Positions 43,673 to 51,436 of a stretch of 64,000 nt of DNA are shown one piece after another. The position numbers and the translations under genes are program-made. The notes beneath the pieces were generated by a model. That model saw nothing but the letters and a program-made list of their open reading frames with translations. It had not been told where the DNA came from and ran no database searches. How positions within the stretch are numbered: position 1 is the first letter of the stretch; every line of letters begins with the position of its first letter. Source of the DNA: Comamonas koreensis (lineage in GTDB: Bacteria > Pseudomonadota > Gammaproteobacteria > Burkholderiales > Burkholderiaceae_C); contig NZ_CP043575.1 in NCBI RefSeq assembly GCF_014076495.1, positions 3,720,001 to 3,784,000 of the forward strand, given 5' to 3'.

Positions 43673-44692
43673 ATGACCACATTCCTAGCAACTACCCCCT
43701 CCCTACAGCGCGCACGCCGCGGCCTGCTTGCCGCTGCAGGCGCAGCGCTGCTGGCCAGCCTGGGCGCCACGCCCGCGTTGGCCCAAGGCGACTGGCCTGC
43801 CGGCAAGGTCATCACCTGGGTCGTGCCCTACCCGCCCGGTGGCAGCACCGATGTGCTGGGCCGCAATGTGGCGCAGCGCATTGGCACGGCGCTGGGCACC
43901 AACGTGATTGTGGAAAACAAGGCGGGCGCCACCGGCACCATCGGTGCGGCCTGGGTCGCCAAGGCCGCGCCCGATGGCTACACCTTGCTGGGCACCTCGA
44001 TCGGCCCGCAGGCGATTGCGCCGCACCTGATGGGCAAGCTACCCTATGACCACATTGCGGCCTTCGAGCCCGTGGCCATCCTCGGCACCATCCCGCACAT
44101 GCTGGTCGTGGGCGCCAAGCAGCCCTTCAAAACGGTGGCCGATCTGGTCGCTGCCGGCAAGGCCCAGCCCGGCAAGCTGGCCTATGCCTCGGGCGGCAAC
44201 GGCACCATCTTGCAGATGCAGGGCGAGCTGCTGCAGCAGCAGACCGGCGCCCGCTTTATCCACATCCCCTACAAGGGCGACACCCCGGCCTTGCAGGACA
44301 CCCTGGGCGAGCAGGTGCAGTTCATGTTCGCGCCCGTAGCCGCTGCACTGCCCCATGTGCAGGCCGGCAAGCTGCGTGCGCTGGCCGTTACCTCTGCCAA
44401 GCGCCTGCCTGCGCTACCTGATGTGCCGACGATGGGCGAAGTGGGCATGAAGGACTTTGTCGTCGAGCAATGGCAGGCCGTGTTTGCGCCGGCCAAGACG
44501 CCCCAGGCCGTTGTGCAGCGCCTGAACCAGGACATCAACCAGGCATTGAAAGACCCCGCCGTCGTGGCACTGGCCGACAAGCTGGGCATCAGCCTGGTGG
44601 GTGGCACACCCCAGCAGCTGGGCGCGCTGCAAAAGGCCGATTCGGCCAAGTGGGCCCAGGTCATCAAAGACGGAAACATCAAGGCCGAGTAA
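43673..44692 (+). CDS. Bug/TctC-family substrate-binding protein (3 of 5)
   Basis: The 339-aa periplasmic protein has a signal peptide with twin Arg near the start (RARRGLLAAAGAALLASLGA) ending PALAQ. The mature part reads ITWVVPYPPGGSTDVLGRNV, VENKAGATGTIGAAWVAKA, PDGYTLLG, HIPYKGDTPALQDTLGEQVQ and LPDVPTMGEVG. GGAGACTGAC precedes the ATG. It lies between the first lactone hydrolase and the aldolase-like gene, so its ligand is probably a pathway intermediate or substrate. Confidence 0.93.
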   Translation: MTTFLATTPSLQRARRGLLAAAGAALLASLGATPALAQGDWPAGKVITWVVPYPPGGSTDVLGRNVAQRIGTALGTNVIVENKAGATGTIGAAWVAKAAPDGYTLLGTSIGPQAIAPHLMGKLPYDHIAAFEPVAILGTIPHMLVVGAKQPFKTVADLVAAGKAQPGKLAYASGGNGTILQMQGELLQQQTGARFIHIPYKGDTPALQDTLGEQVQFMFAPVAAALPHVQAGKLRALAVTSAKRLPALPDVPTMGEVGMKDFVVEQWQAVFAPAKTPQAVVQRLNQDINQALKDPAVVALADKLGISLVGGTPQQLGALQKADSAKWAQVIKDGNIKAE

Positions 44693-44761
44693 CCAAAGCC
44701 GATAAGGCGCCAGCCATTCCCGACACCCCATTTTTTTTATCCCTCCCAACGGACCAACACC

Positions 44762-45448
44762 ATGAGCCAACTTCCCGACATCATCCGTGACATCGAGCGC
44801 GTCAGCGCCGACGTCGTTGCCAAGGCCAGCAGCTTCCAGGCCGCCATTCTGGCCGACGTGGCCGGCCGCCGCGGCACCATGCATGCACGGGTGGCACCCG
44901 TCCACCAAAACATGCAGGTCGCAGGCCCGGCCTTCACGGTCGAGGTGCGCCCCGGCGACAACCTGATGATCCATGCCGCCATCGCGCTGGCCAAGCCCGG
45001 CGATGTGCTGGTGATCGATGGCAAGGGCGACCAGACGGCCGCGCTGATGGGCACCTTGATGCTCAGCGCCTGCAAGAAGCGGGGCCTGGCAGGGGTGATC
45101 GTCGACGGCGCGATCCGCGACAAGCTCGAAATCCTGGAGCTGGACTTCCCCGTGTTCAGCGCCGGCTTCAACCCCGCTGGCCCCACCAAGTTTGTGCCCG
45201 GCCGCATCAACCACCCGATCTCGGCCGGTGGCACCACGGTCAACCCGGGTGACCTGGTCGTGGGCGACGCCGATGGCGTGGTCGTGATCGAGCGCGCCAA
45301 GGCGCCTGCGTTGATGGCCCTGGCCGACAAGAAGGTGGCCGATGAAGCCGCCCGTATCGACGCCATTGCCCGTGGCGACACGGCATCGAAATGGCTGCCT
45401 GCTGCACTGCGTGCGGCCGGCGTGCTCCAGGAAGGAGAATCGCTGTGA
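44762..45448 (+). CDS. RraA-like / 4-carboxy-4-hydroxy-2-oxoadipate aldolase family protein
   Basis: The 228-aa protein has the RraA-like fold shared by HMG/CHA class II pyruvate aldolases and the RNase E regulator RraA. AILADVAGRRGTMHARVAPV, GPAFTVEVRPGDNLMIHAAI, GDVLVIDGKGD, RGLAGVIVDGAIRDKLEI (with the family Arg-Asp pair) and GGTTVNPGDLVVGDADGVVV are all typical of the aldolase branch. Stand-alone RraA is shorter (about 160 aa), so aldolase activity on a 4-hydroxy-2-oxo acid, releasing pyruvate or oxaloacetate, is the best guess. Its stop overlaps the next start by four bases (GTGA), indicating translational coupling. Confidence 0.87.
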   Translation: MSQLPDIIRDIERVSADVVAKASSFQAAILADVAGRRGTMHARVAPVHQNMQVAGPAFTVEVRPGDNLMIHAAIALAKPGDVLVIDGKGDQTAALMGTLMLSACKKRGLAGVIVDGAIRDKLEILELDFPVFSAGFNPAGPTKFVPGRINHPISAGGTTVNPGDLVVGDADGVVVIERAKAPALMALADKKVADEAARIDAIARGDTASKWLPAALRAAGVLQEGESL

Positions 45449-46374
45449 AACCCGCCATCATCGTCACCGGCGCCGATCTGGCGCAGCAAGCACTGAACCT
45501 GCTTGGCGGCTACGAAGTCATCTACGCCGGCAAGACACCGACCGAAGACGACCTGGTCGCGCTGGCGAGGCAATATGACCCGGTGGCCATCATCGTGCGC
45601 TACGGCAAGGTCGGCGCAACGGTCATGGATGCGGCCCCGTCGCTCAAGGTCATCTCCAAGCACGGCAGCGGTACCGACACCATCGACAAGGTGGCCGCCA
45701 AGGCACGTGGCATCGAGGTCGTGGCCGCCGTGGGCGCCAATGCTGCGGCCGTGGCCGAGCAGGCCTTGGCGCTGCTGCTGGCCTGCGCCAAGTCCGTCGT
45801 GGCGCTCGATGCACGCATGCATGCCGGCCACTGGGACAAGGCCACGCACAAGAGCCTGGAGCTGGGCGGCCGCACCATTGGCCTGGTAGGGCTGGGCGCC
45901 ATCGGCCTGCGCTTTGCCAAGATGGCCGATGCGCTGGGCATGCGCGTGATCGGCTTTGACCCCTTTGCCAAGAACCTGCCAGCCTATGTGCAGAGCGTGG
46001 ACCTGGACACCCTCTGGCGCGAGGCCGATGCGATCTCGCTGCACTGCCCGCTGACGGAAGAGAACCGGGGCATGCTCAATGCCAGCAGCCTGGCGCAGTG
46101 CAAGCGTGGCGTCATCGTTGTCAACACCGCGCGCGGCGGGTTGATCGACGAGGCTGCCTTGCTGGACGCCGTGCGCGCAGGCCAGGTGATGGCTGCGGGC
46201 CTGGACAGCTTTGCGGTGGAGCCGATGGCTGCCGGCCACCCTTTCCAAGGCGAGCCGCGCTTTGTCCTCAGCCCCCACATCGGCGGCGTGACGAGCGACG
46301 CCTACGTGAACATGGGCGTGGGCGCGGCGGAAAACCTGCTGGCGGTGCTGGCCAAGGCGCCGGCAACCGCATAA
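45445..46374 (+). CDS. D-isomer-specific 2-hydroxyacid dehydrogenase
   Basis: The 309-aa NAD(P)-dependent oxidoreductase starts at GTG 45445, with GGAGAATCGCT upstream and a 4-bp overlap with the aldolase-like gene. The Rossmann motif IGLVGLGAIGLRFAK is at about residues 145-160. NTARGGLIDEAAL carries the catalytic Arg, and SPHIGGVT carries the catalytic His. HGSGTDTID in the N-terminal lobe resembles phosphoglycerate/hydroxypyruvate dehydrogenases. Coupled to the aldolase, it could reduce the aldehyde or 2-oxo acid released (for example tartronate semialdehyde, hydroxypyruvate or glyoxylate). This pairing is inference. Confidence 0.9.
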   Translation: MKPAIIVTGADLAQQALNLLGGYEVIYAGKTPTEDDLVALARQYDPVAIIVRYGKVGATVMDAAPSLKVISKHGSGTDTIDKVAAKARGIEVVAAVGANAAAVAEQALALLLACAKSVVALDARMHAGHWDKATHKSLELGGRTIGLVGLGAIGLRFAKMADALGMRVIGFDPFAKNLPAYVQSVDLDTLWREADAISLHCPLTEENRGMLNASSLAQCKRGVIVVNTARGGLIDEAALLDAVRAGQVMAAGLDSFAVEPMAAGHPFQGEPRFVLSPHIGGVTSDAYVNMGVGAAENLLAVLAKAPATA

Positions 46375-46430
46375 CCATGGCCAGCGAGGCCCGCAGCTGC
46401 GGCATCCGCTGGCATTGAGGAGACAAGAAC

Positions 46431-47423
46431 ATGATGAAGAAACATCGCCCAGCACAGCGCGCCGTACAAGTGTTGATCGCGGGCCTGGCGCTGACGGGGA
46501 CTGCCTGCTTTGCGCAGGCCCCCACCTACCCCGCCAAGCCGGTCCGGCTCATCGTAGGCTTTGCCGCAGGCGGCCCCACCGATGTGGTGGCACGCGCCTT
46601 TGCCGACTACGCAGGCCGCACCCTGGGCCAGCCTTTTGTGGTCGACAACAAGCCCGGCGCCAACACCATCCTGGCTGCGCAAGCGGTGGCCAGTGCACCG
46701 GCCGATGGCTATACCTTGCTGTTTGCCGCCACCAACCACACGATGATTCCGGGCCTCTACAGCGGCCGGGTCAAGTTTGATGCGCTCAAGTCCTTCCAGC
46801 CGCTGTGCACGGTCGCGACCAGCCCCACGGTACTGGTGGTGCAGCCGGGCCTGCCGGTCAAGAGCCTGGCCGATTACATGGCGCGTGCCCGCAAGGAGCC
46901 CGGGCGCACAACGGCCGGCACCGCCGGCATGGGCAGCTCCGGCCACTTTGCGACCGAGATGTTTGCGCGCGCCAATGGCCTGCAGCTGAACCATGTGCCC
47001 TACAAGGGCGCGGCCCCGGTGGTCACTGATCTGATGGGCGGTCAGCTCGACAGCTCGTTCGCCACCTTGGGCTCGGTGCTGCCGCAGATCAAGAGCGGCA
47101 AGCTCACGGCCCTGGCTGTCGCCTCGCCCAAGCGCTCGTCGCTGCTGCCCGAGGTGCCCACCTTTGCCGAGGCTGGTGGCGGCAAGTACTCGGCCGATGC
47201 CTGGTATGGCGTGATGGCGCCCGCCGGCCTGCCCGCCGCAATTGCGCAGCAGCTGGAGAAAGCCGCCCGCGACTTTGCCGGCAACGCCGCTACCGTGGAC
47301 AAGCTGCACAGCCTGGGGCTGGACGCCGACTCGACCTGCGGCCCGGCCTTTGGCAGCCAGGTGGCGCGCGAGGTGATGACCTATACCCAGATTGCGCGCG
47401 AGCTGGATCTCAAAGCCGATTGA
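46431..47423 (+). CDS. Bug/TctC-family substrate-binding protein (4 of 5)
   Basis: The 330-aa periplasmic protein has a signal peptide ending TACFAQA. The mature sequence reads PTYPAKPVRLIVGFAAGGPT, DNKPGANTILAAQAVASAPA, DGYTLLFA, NHVPYKGAAPVVTDLMGGQL and LPEVPTFAEAGG. TGAGGAGACAAGAAC precedes two adjacent ATGs. It is in the same transcription direction and spacing as the dehydrogenase before it. It is more divergent than the other copies in the region after DGYTLLF. Confidence 0.92.
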   Translation: MMKKHRPAQRAVQVLIAGLALTGTACFAQAPTYPAKPVRLIVGFAAGGPTDVVARAFADYAGRTLGQPFVVDNKPGANTILAAQAVASAPADGYTLLFAATNHTMIPGLYSGRVKFDALKSFQPLCTVATSPTVLVVQPGLPVKSLADYMARARKEPGRTTAGTAGMGSSGHFATEMFARANGLQLNHVPYKGAAPVVTDLMGGQLDSSFATLGSVLPQIKSGKLTALAVASPKRSSLLPEVPTFAEAGGGKYSADAWYGVMAPAGLPAAIAQQLEKAARDFAGNAATVDKLHSLGLDADSTCGPAFGSQVAREVMTYTQIARELDLKAD

Positions 47424-47473
47424 TCCGGACACTGCATCCAACCCCATACCTATACCTATCTTCAGGAGACACC

Positions 47474-48430
47474 ATGCCCCGCTTTATCCAACCCCTGATC
47501 GCCGCTTGCGCGCTGGCCGCCAGCATCGCGCATGCCGCCTTCCCCGAGCGCCCCATCACCATCGTCGTGCCCTACGCCCCGGGCGGCGCGGCCGATGCGG
47601 TGGCCCGTGTGCTGGCCACGCGCATGGGCAGCAAGCTGGGCACCAGCGTGATCGTGGAGAACAAGGCTGGCGCCAGCGGCACCATTGGCGCAAGCTTTGT
47701 GGCCAAGGCCAAGGCCGATGGCTACACCATGCTCTACGACGCGACACCCTACTCGATCAACCCGCATCTGTTTGCCAAGATGCCCTATGCAGCCAATGCG
47801 CTGCAACCGCTGTCGCTGGTGCTGCTGGCCCCCAATGCGCTGGTGGTCAAGGCCGAGTCGCCGCTGAAGAATGTGAACGACCTGATCGCCAAGGCCAAGG
47901 CCGAACCGGGCAAGATCAACTTCGCCTCGGGCGGCAGCGGCACCGTGCAGCGCCTGGCGGCCGAGCTGTTCCGCCAGAAGCTGGGCCTGGACATGGTGCA
48001 TGTGCCCTACAAGAGCGGTGGCCCGGCGATTGCCGATGTGATGGGCGGGCAGGTGGACTTCATGTTCGCCACCGTGGCTGCTTCCTACCCGCTGGTGAGC
48101 GGCGGCAAACTGCGTGCGCTGGCCGTGTCTTCGCCCCAGCGCTCGGCGCGCCTGCCGGAGGTGCCCACGGTGGCCGAGACCGTCATCCCCGGCTACGAAG
48201 CCTATGAATGGAATGGCGTGCTGTTGCCCGCTGGTACGCCAGATGCTATCTCCCAGCAACTGTACCAGGCGATTGCCGAGGTGCTGAAGGAGCCTGAAGT
48301 GCAGCAACGCCTGTCGGACCTGGGCGCGCAGCCCGTGGGCTCGACACCGGCAGAGTTCAGCGCCTTTCTGAAAAAGGAAGATGCCAAATGGGGCGAGGTG
48401 GTGAAAAAAGGCAATATCAAACTGGACTGA
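47474..48430 (+). CDS. Bug/TctC-family substrate-binding protein (5 of 5)
   Basis: The 318-aa periplasmic protein has a signal peptide ending SIAHA. FPERPITIVVPYAPGGAADA, VENKAGASGTIGASFVAKAK, ADGYTMLYD, HVPYKSGGPAIADVMGGQVD and LPEVPTVAETV mark the family. AGGAGACACC precedes the ATG at 47474, deciding it over an upstream in-frame start. It lies directly behind another Bug gene, so the operon carries two adjacent binding proteins. It precedes the second lactone hydrolase by 64 bp. Confidence 0.93.
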   Translation: MPRFIQPLIAACALAASIAHAAFPERPITIVVPYAPGGAADAVARVLATRMGSKLGTSVIVENKAGASGTIGASFVAKAKADGYTMLYDATPYSINPHLFAKMPYAANALQPLSLVLLAPNALVVKAESPLKNVNDLIAKAKAEPGKINFASGGSGTVQRLAAELFRQKLGLDMVHVPYKSGGPAIADVMGGQVDFMFATVAASYPLVSGGKLRALAVSSPQRSARLPEVPTVAETVIPGYEAYEWNGVLLPAGTPDAISQQLYQAIAEVLKEPEVQQRLSDLGAQPVGSTPAEFSAFLKKEDAKWGEVVKKGNIKLD

Positions 48431-48494
48431 TTCCTTCCCGCTGGCCGCCGCTGCTGCAGCGGCCAGCCCCGCACCATAAAACGCCCCCACCGAG

Positions 48495-49394
48495 ATGACC
48501 TTGCCTGATCTCACGACCCCTGTCCCGCATTCGGTTGGCCTGGACCGACCCACGCGCACCTTGCCTGCGCTGGCCTGCGACAGCCATATGCATGTCTTCG
48601 ACAAGCGCTTTGCGCCGTCGGCACACTGGCCGCGTACGCCACCCCATGCGCCGGTGGCGGCCTACCGGCAGCTGCAGCAGCGCCTGGGCACCTCACGCAC
48701 GGTGGTGGTTACGCCATCGACCTATGGCACCGACAATGCTTGCACCCTGGATGCGCTTGACCAACTGGGCAACAGCGCACGCGGCGTGGCGGTGGTGGAT
48801 GCGGCGGTGAGCGATGCCGAGCTGGCGCGCCTGGCGGCGCGGCGCGTGTGCGGGCTGCGGGTGAACTTTGTCTCGCCCCAGTCCTGGGGCACGACCACGC
48901 CCGAGATGCTGCAGACCCTGGCGCAGAAGCTGGCACGCCACCCGGACTGCGCTGGCTGGCATATCCAGGTGTTTGCCGAGCCCGCGCAGATCATCGCACT
49001 GCAGCCAGTGCTGCAGCAGTTGCCGGTGCCCTTGGTGATCGACCATCTGGGCCGCATGGACCCGGCCGAAGGCGCATCGGCCAAGGCCTATGGCGTGCTG
49101 CGCCGTCTGCTCGATGGCGGCCATTGCTGGGTCAAGCTCTCGGGCGCCTATATGCGCTCCCAGGTGCATGGCCCCAGCTATGCCGATACCGTGCCGCTGG
49201 GCCGCGCGCTTGTGCAGGCCGCGCCCGAGCGTCTGGTGTGGGGCTCTGACTGGCCGCACACCACCGAGCGGCCGGGCACCGTCAACGATACCGACCTGGT
49301 CCATCTGCTGCAGGCCTGGTCGGTGAGCGATGCGGTGATGGACCGCATTCTGGTGGACAACCCCGCCCAGCTTTATGGCTTTCGGTCTTGCTAA
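48495..49394 (+). CDS. COG3618-type amidohydrolase, lactone hydrolase-like (copy 2)
   Basis: This 299-aa paralog of the 42752 product aligns throughout (CDSHMHVFDKRF, VVTPSTYGTDN, GLRVNFVSPQSWG, VIDHLGRMDP, WVKLSGAYM, LVWGSDWPHTTE, VDNPAQLYGF). The HxH near the N-terminus and the terminal Asp in GSDWPH are intact. It differs in the loop after VNF, where substrate specificity is expected, so the two copies may act on different lactones or stereoisomers. It is followed 55 bp later by the SMP-30-type lactonase. Confidence 0.88.
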   Translation: MTLPDLTTPVPHSVGLDRPTRTLPALACDSHMHVFDKRFAPSAHWPRTPPHAPVAAYRQLQQRLGTSRTVVVTPSTYGTDNACTLDALDQLGNSARGVAVVDAAVSDAELARLAARRVCGLRVNFVSPQSWGTTTPEMLQTLAQKLARHPDCAGWHIQVFAEPAQIIALQPVLQQLPVPLVIDHLGRMDPAEGASAKAYGVLRRLLDGGHCWVKLSGAYMRSQVHGPSYADTVPLGRALVQAAPERLVWGSDWPHTTERPGTVNDTDLVHLLQAWSVSDAVMDRILVDNPAQLYGFRSC

Positions 49395-49449
49395 ACCCTG
49401 GCAAGATCCTGCACACCCCTACCGTTTTTGATGCCAAAAAGGCCGCCCC

Positions 49450-50367
49450 ATGTTTTTGCTGCAATCCCCTGAAGTCCGCACCCTGGACACCTTCAGCGCC
49501 ATGCCCGAGTCCTTTCGCCGCCGTGAGCGCAGCGCCTGGGCTGATGCCAACCGGGGCGGCGCGATAACAGATTCGTTTTTGGAAGGCCCGGTGTTTGACG
49601 AGGCCGGTAACCTCTATGTCAGCGATATCCCCTGGGGCCGCATTTTCCGCATTGATGCGCAGGGCCAGTGGAGCCTGGTCGCAGAGTACGACGGCGAGCC
49701 CAATGGCCTGAAGTTTCTGGCCCCCGGCAAGCTCTTGGTCACCGACTACAAGAACGGCCTGATGCAGCTGGATACGGCCAGCGGCGCGGTAAGCCCTTAC
49801 CTGGAGCGCCGCAACAGCGAGAGCTTCAAGGGCGTGAACGACCTGATTTTTGATGCGGAAGGCAACCTGTACTTTACCGACCAGGGCCAAAGCGGCCTGC
49901 ATGACCCGAGCGGGCGCCTCTACCGCCTGCGGCCCCATGGCCAGCTTGATCTGCTGCTCAGCAATGTGCCCAGCCCCAATGGCGTGGCGCTGTCACCCGA
50001 TGGCCGCGTGCTGTATTTGGCAGTGACGCGTGGCAACTGCGTCTGGCGCGTGCCCCTGCTGCCCGATGGCAGCGTCGCCAAGGTGAGCCAGTTCTTCACC
50101 TCGTACGGGCCCAGCGGCCCCGATGGCCTGGCTGTCGATGCCCAGGGCCATGTGCTGGTGGCCAACCCGGGCTTGGGCTATGTCTGGGTGCTGAACCACC
50201 TGGCCGAGCCGGTGCAGGTGCTGTGCGGCATCAAGGGCAGCTCCACCACCAACCTGGCCTTTGGCGGCGCAGAGCGAAAGCAGCTGTTTGTCACCGATTC
50301 GACCTATGGCCGCATTTTGACGACCAGCATGGCCACGCCAGGCATGCCAATTCACCAAGGGGTCTGA
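49450..50367 (+). CDS. SMP-30/gluconolactonase-type lactonase
   Basis: The 305-aa six-bladed beta-propeller has metal ligands expected in FLEGPVFDEAGNLYVSDIP (Glu), GEPNGLKF, GVNDLIFDAEGNLYFTDQG (Asn/Asp) and SPNGVALSPDGRVLYLA. No signal peptide is seen. Family members hydrolyse sugar 1,4- or 1,5-lactones using Ca2+ or Zn2+. It is the last gene of the plus-strand run, convergent with the esterase at 50494. With two COG3618 enzymes it makes a third candidate lactonase in this cluster. Confidence 0.87.
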   Translation: MFLLQSPEVRTLDTFSAMPESFRRRERSAWADANRGGAITDSFLEGPVFDEAGNLYVSDIPWGRIFRIDAQGQWSLVAEYDGEPNGLKFLAPGKLLVTDYKNGLMQLDTASGAVSPYLERRNSESFKGVNDLIFDAEGNLYFTDQGQSGLHDPSGRLYRLRPHGQLDLLLSNVPSPNGVALSPDGRVLYLAVTRGNCVWRVPLLPDGSVAKVSQFFTSYGPSGPDGLAVDAQGHVLVANPGLGYVWVLNHLAEPVQVLCGIKGSSTTNLAFGGAERKQLFVTDSTYGRILTTSMATPGMPIHQGV

Positions 50368-50403
50368 ACGCGGTCTCGGGCGATCCGCTGTGTTGTCTTT
50401 CTT

Positions 50404-50450
50404 GTCCATAGCTTGCTATGGACTGCAAAAGACGCCTTGCGTCTCATCCC
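50404..50450. terminator. paired hairpins between convergent genes
   Basis: GTCCATAGC / GCTATGGAC forms a perfect 9-bp stem with a 2-base loop, followed by AGACGC / GCGTCT. They lie between the lactonase stop (50367) and the esterase stop (50494). There is no good T-run in either direction, so termination is likely but weakly supported. Confidence 0.35.
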
Positions 50451-50493
50451 GATCCGCGCCCATCCCATTAGGCACAGCTTTGGCAAAGCGTAC

Positions 50494-51429
50494 CTAGCGC
50501 AGCGTAAACGCAAAGCGCAGCGTGTCATTGGCCGCCTGCGCCGGCACGCTGGCATGCACCTCATTCGGGTAGCGCTGCAGCCGCACGCGCAGGCCCCAGC
50601 CGGAGAGCGCTTCCAGCCGCTCGGCCAGCATGCGGGCCGATTCCGGATCGCCATCGGCATCGCGGTCGCCCACGACTACCATCAGGCGGCTGGTGGCGCC
50701 GACCTTGCCGGCCTGCACCTTGTCGCGGAACACGCACTCCTCCTCCAGAATATGCTGGCCGTTCCACTCCATCGAGGGGCTGGCGGCCACAATCGCCTCA
50801 AAGGCCTGGGGGCGCTCGTACAGCGCGTAGAGCGCAAACAGCCCGCCAAAGGAATGGCCAAACAGCGACTGCCGCTCCAGGTTGACGGGGTAGCGCTGGG
50901 CGATCTCGCCGCGCAGCTTGCCGGTCAGAAAATCCAGAAACGGCGCGCGCGCACCGCTCTTGTACTTGGCAAAGGCCCGCACCTCGGGCGACAGCGGCTC
51001 GCGCAGCTGGGCCGTGTAGTCGGCCATGCGGCGCACATCCCAGGGCTTGTCACCCGGGTAGCCGACGCCCACAATGATCGCCTTGCCCACGGGCAGGTAG
51101 TCCTGCACCCAGCGCGCCTGCGCGAAGGAGCCAAAGTAGGCATTGCCATCGAGCACATAGAGCACCGGGTAGCCGCCCTTGGGCGGCTCGCCCTTGTCGG
51201 GTGCCGAAACAAAGATGCGGTAGACCTCACCGTTGTCCGATGCCATGTCCCAGACCTGGGTGGCGGGCATTACATAGGGGCTGGCGGGAGTTGCTGTGCT
51301 GCTGGGCGTGGCCGCAGCGGGCGCGGTGCTCTCCTGGGCGGTTGGCTGCGCCCGGGCCTGCGGTGCCGTGGCCAGCAAGCCGGCCAGCAGCGCCGCGCAG
51401 GCGCTTGGGTAGAGGGTGGGCAAGCGCAT
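50494..51429 (-). CDS. alpha/beta-hydrolase esterase, siderophore-esterase-like
   Basis: The 311-aa exported hydrolase has a signal peptide (MRLPTLYPSACAALLAGLLA to ARAQ). The esterase-D-like fold has GYPVLYVLDGNAYFG, nucleophile Ser in FGHSFGGLFALYAL, ASPSMEWNG and a C-terminal His in YPNEVHAS. This family includes periplasmic ferri-siderophore hydrolases such as IroE. It starts 7 bp after the stop of the TonB receptor gene upstream on the same strand, so the pair is an operon: receptor imports, esterase may release iron from the ligand. ATG 51429 is preferred because it begins the signal peptide; no strong ribosome site is seen. Confidence 0.85.
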   Translation of the reverse strand: MRLPTLYPSACAALLAGLLATAPQARAQPTAQESTAPAAATPSSTATPASPYVMPATQVWDMASDNGEVYRIFVSAPDKGEPPKGGYPVLYVLDGNAYFGSFAQARWVQDYLPVGKAIIVGVGYPGDKPWDVRRMADYTAQLREPLSPEVRAFAKYKSGARAPFLDFLTGKLRGEIAQRYPVNLERQSLFGHSFGGLFALYALYERPQAFEAIVAASPSMEWNGQHILEEECVFRDKVQAGKVGATSRLMVVVGDRDADGDPESARMLAERLEALSGWGLRVRLQRYPNEVHASVPAQAANDTLRFAFTLR

Positions 51430-51436
51430 GGGTGGC

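Noticed and set aside
36899..50367. Genomic island or prophage carrying the sugar-acid cluster
   Set aside because: Composition matches the surrounding chromosome and no integrase, phage gene or attachment repeat is seen.
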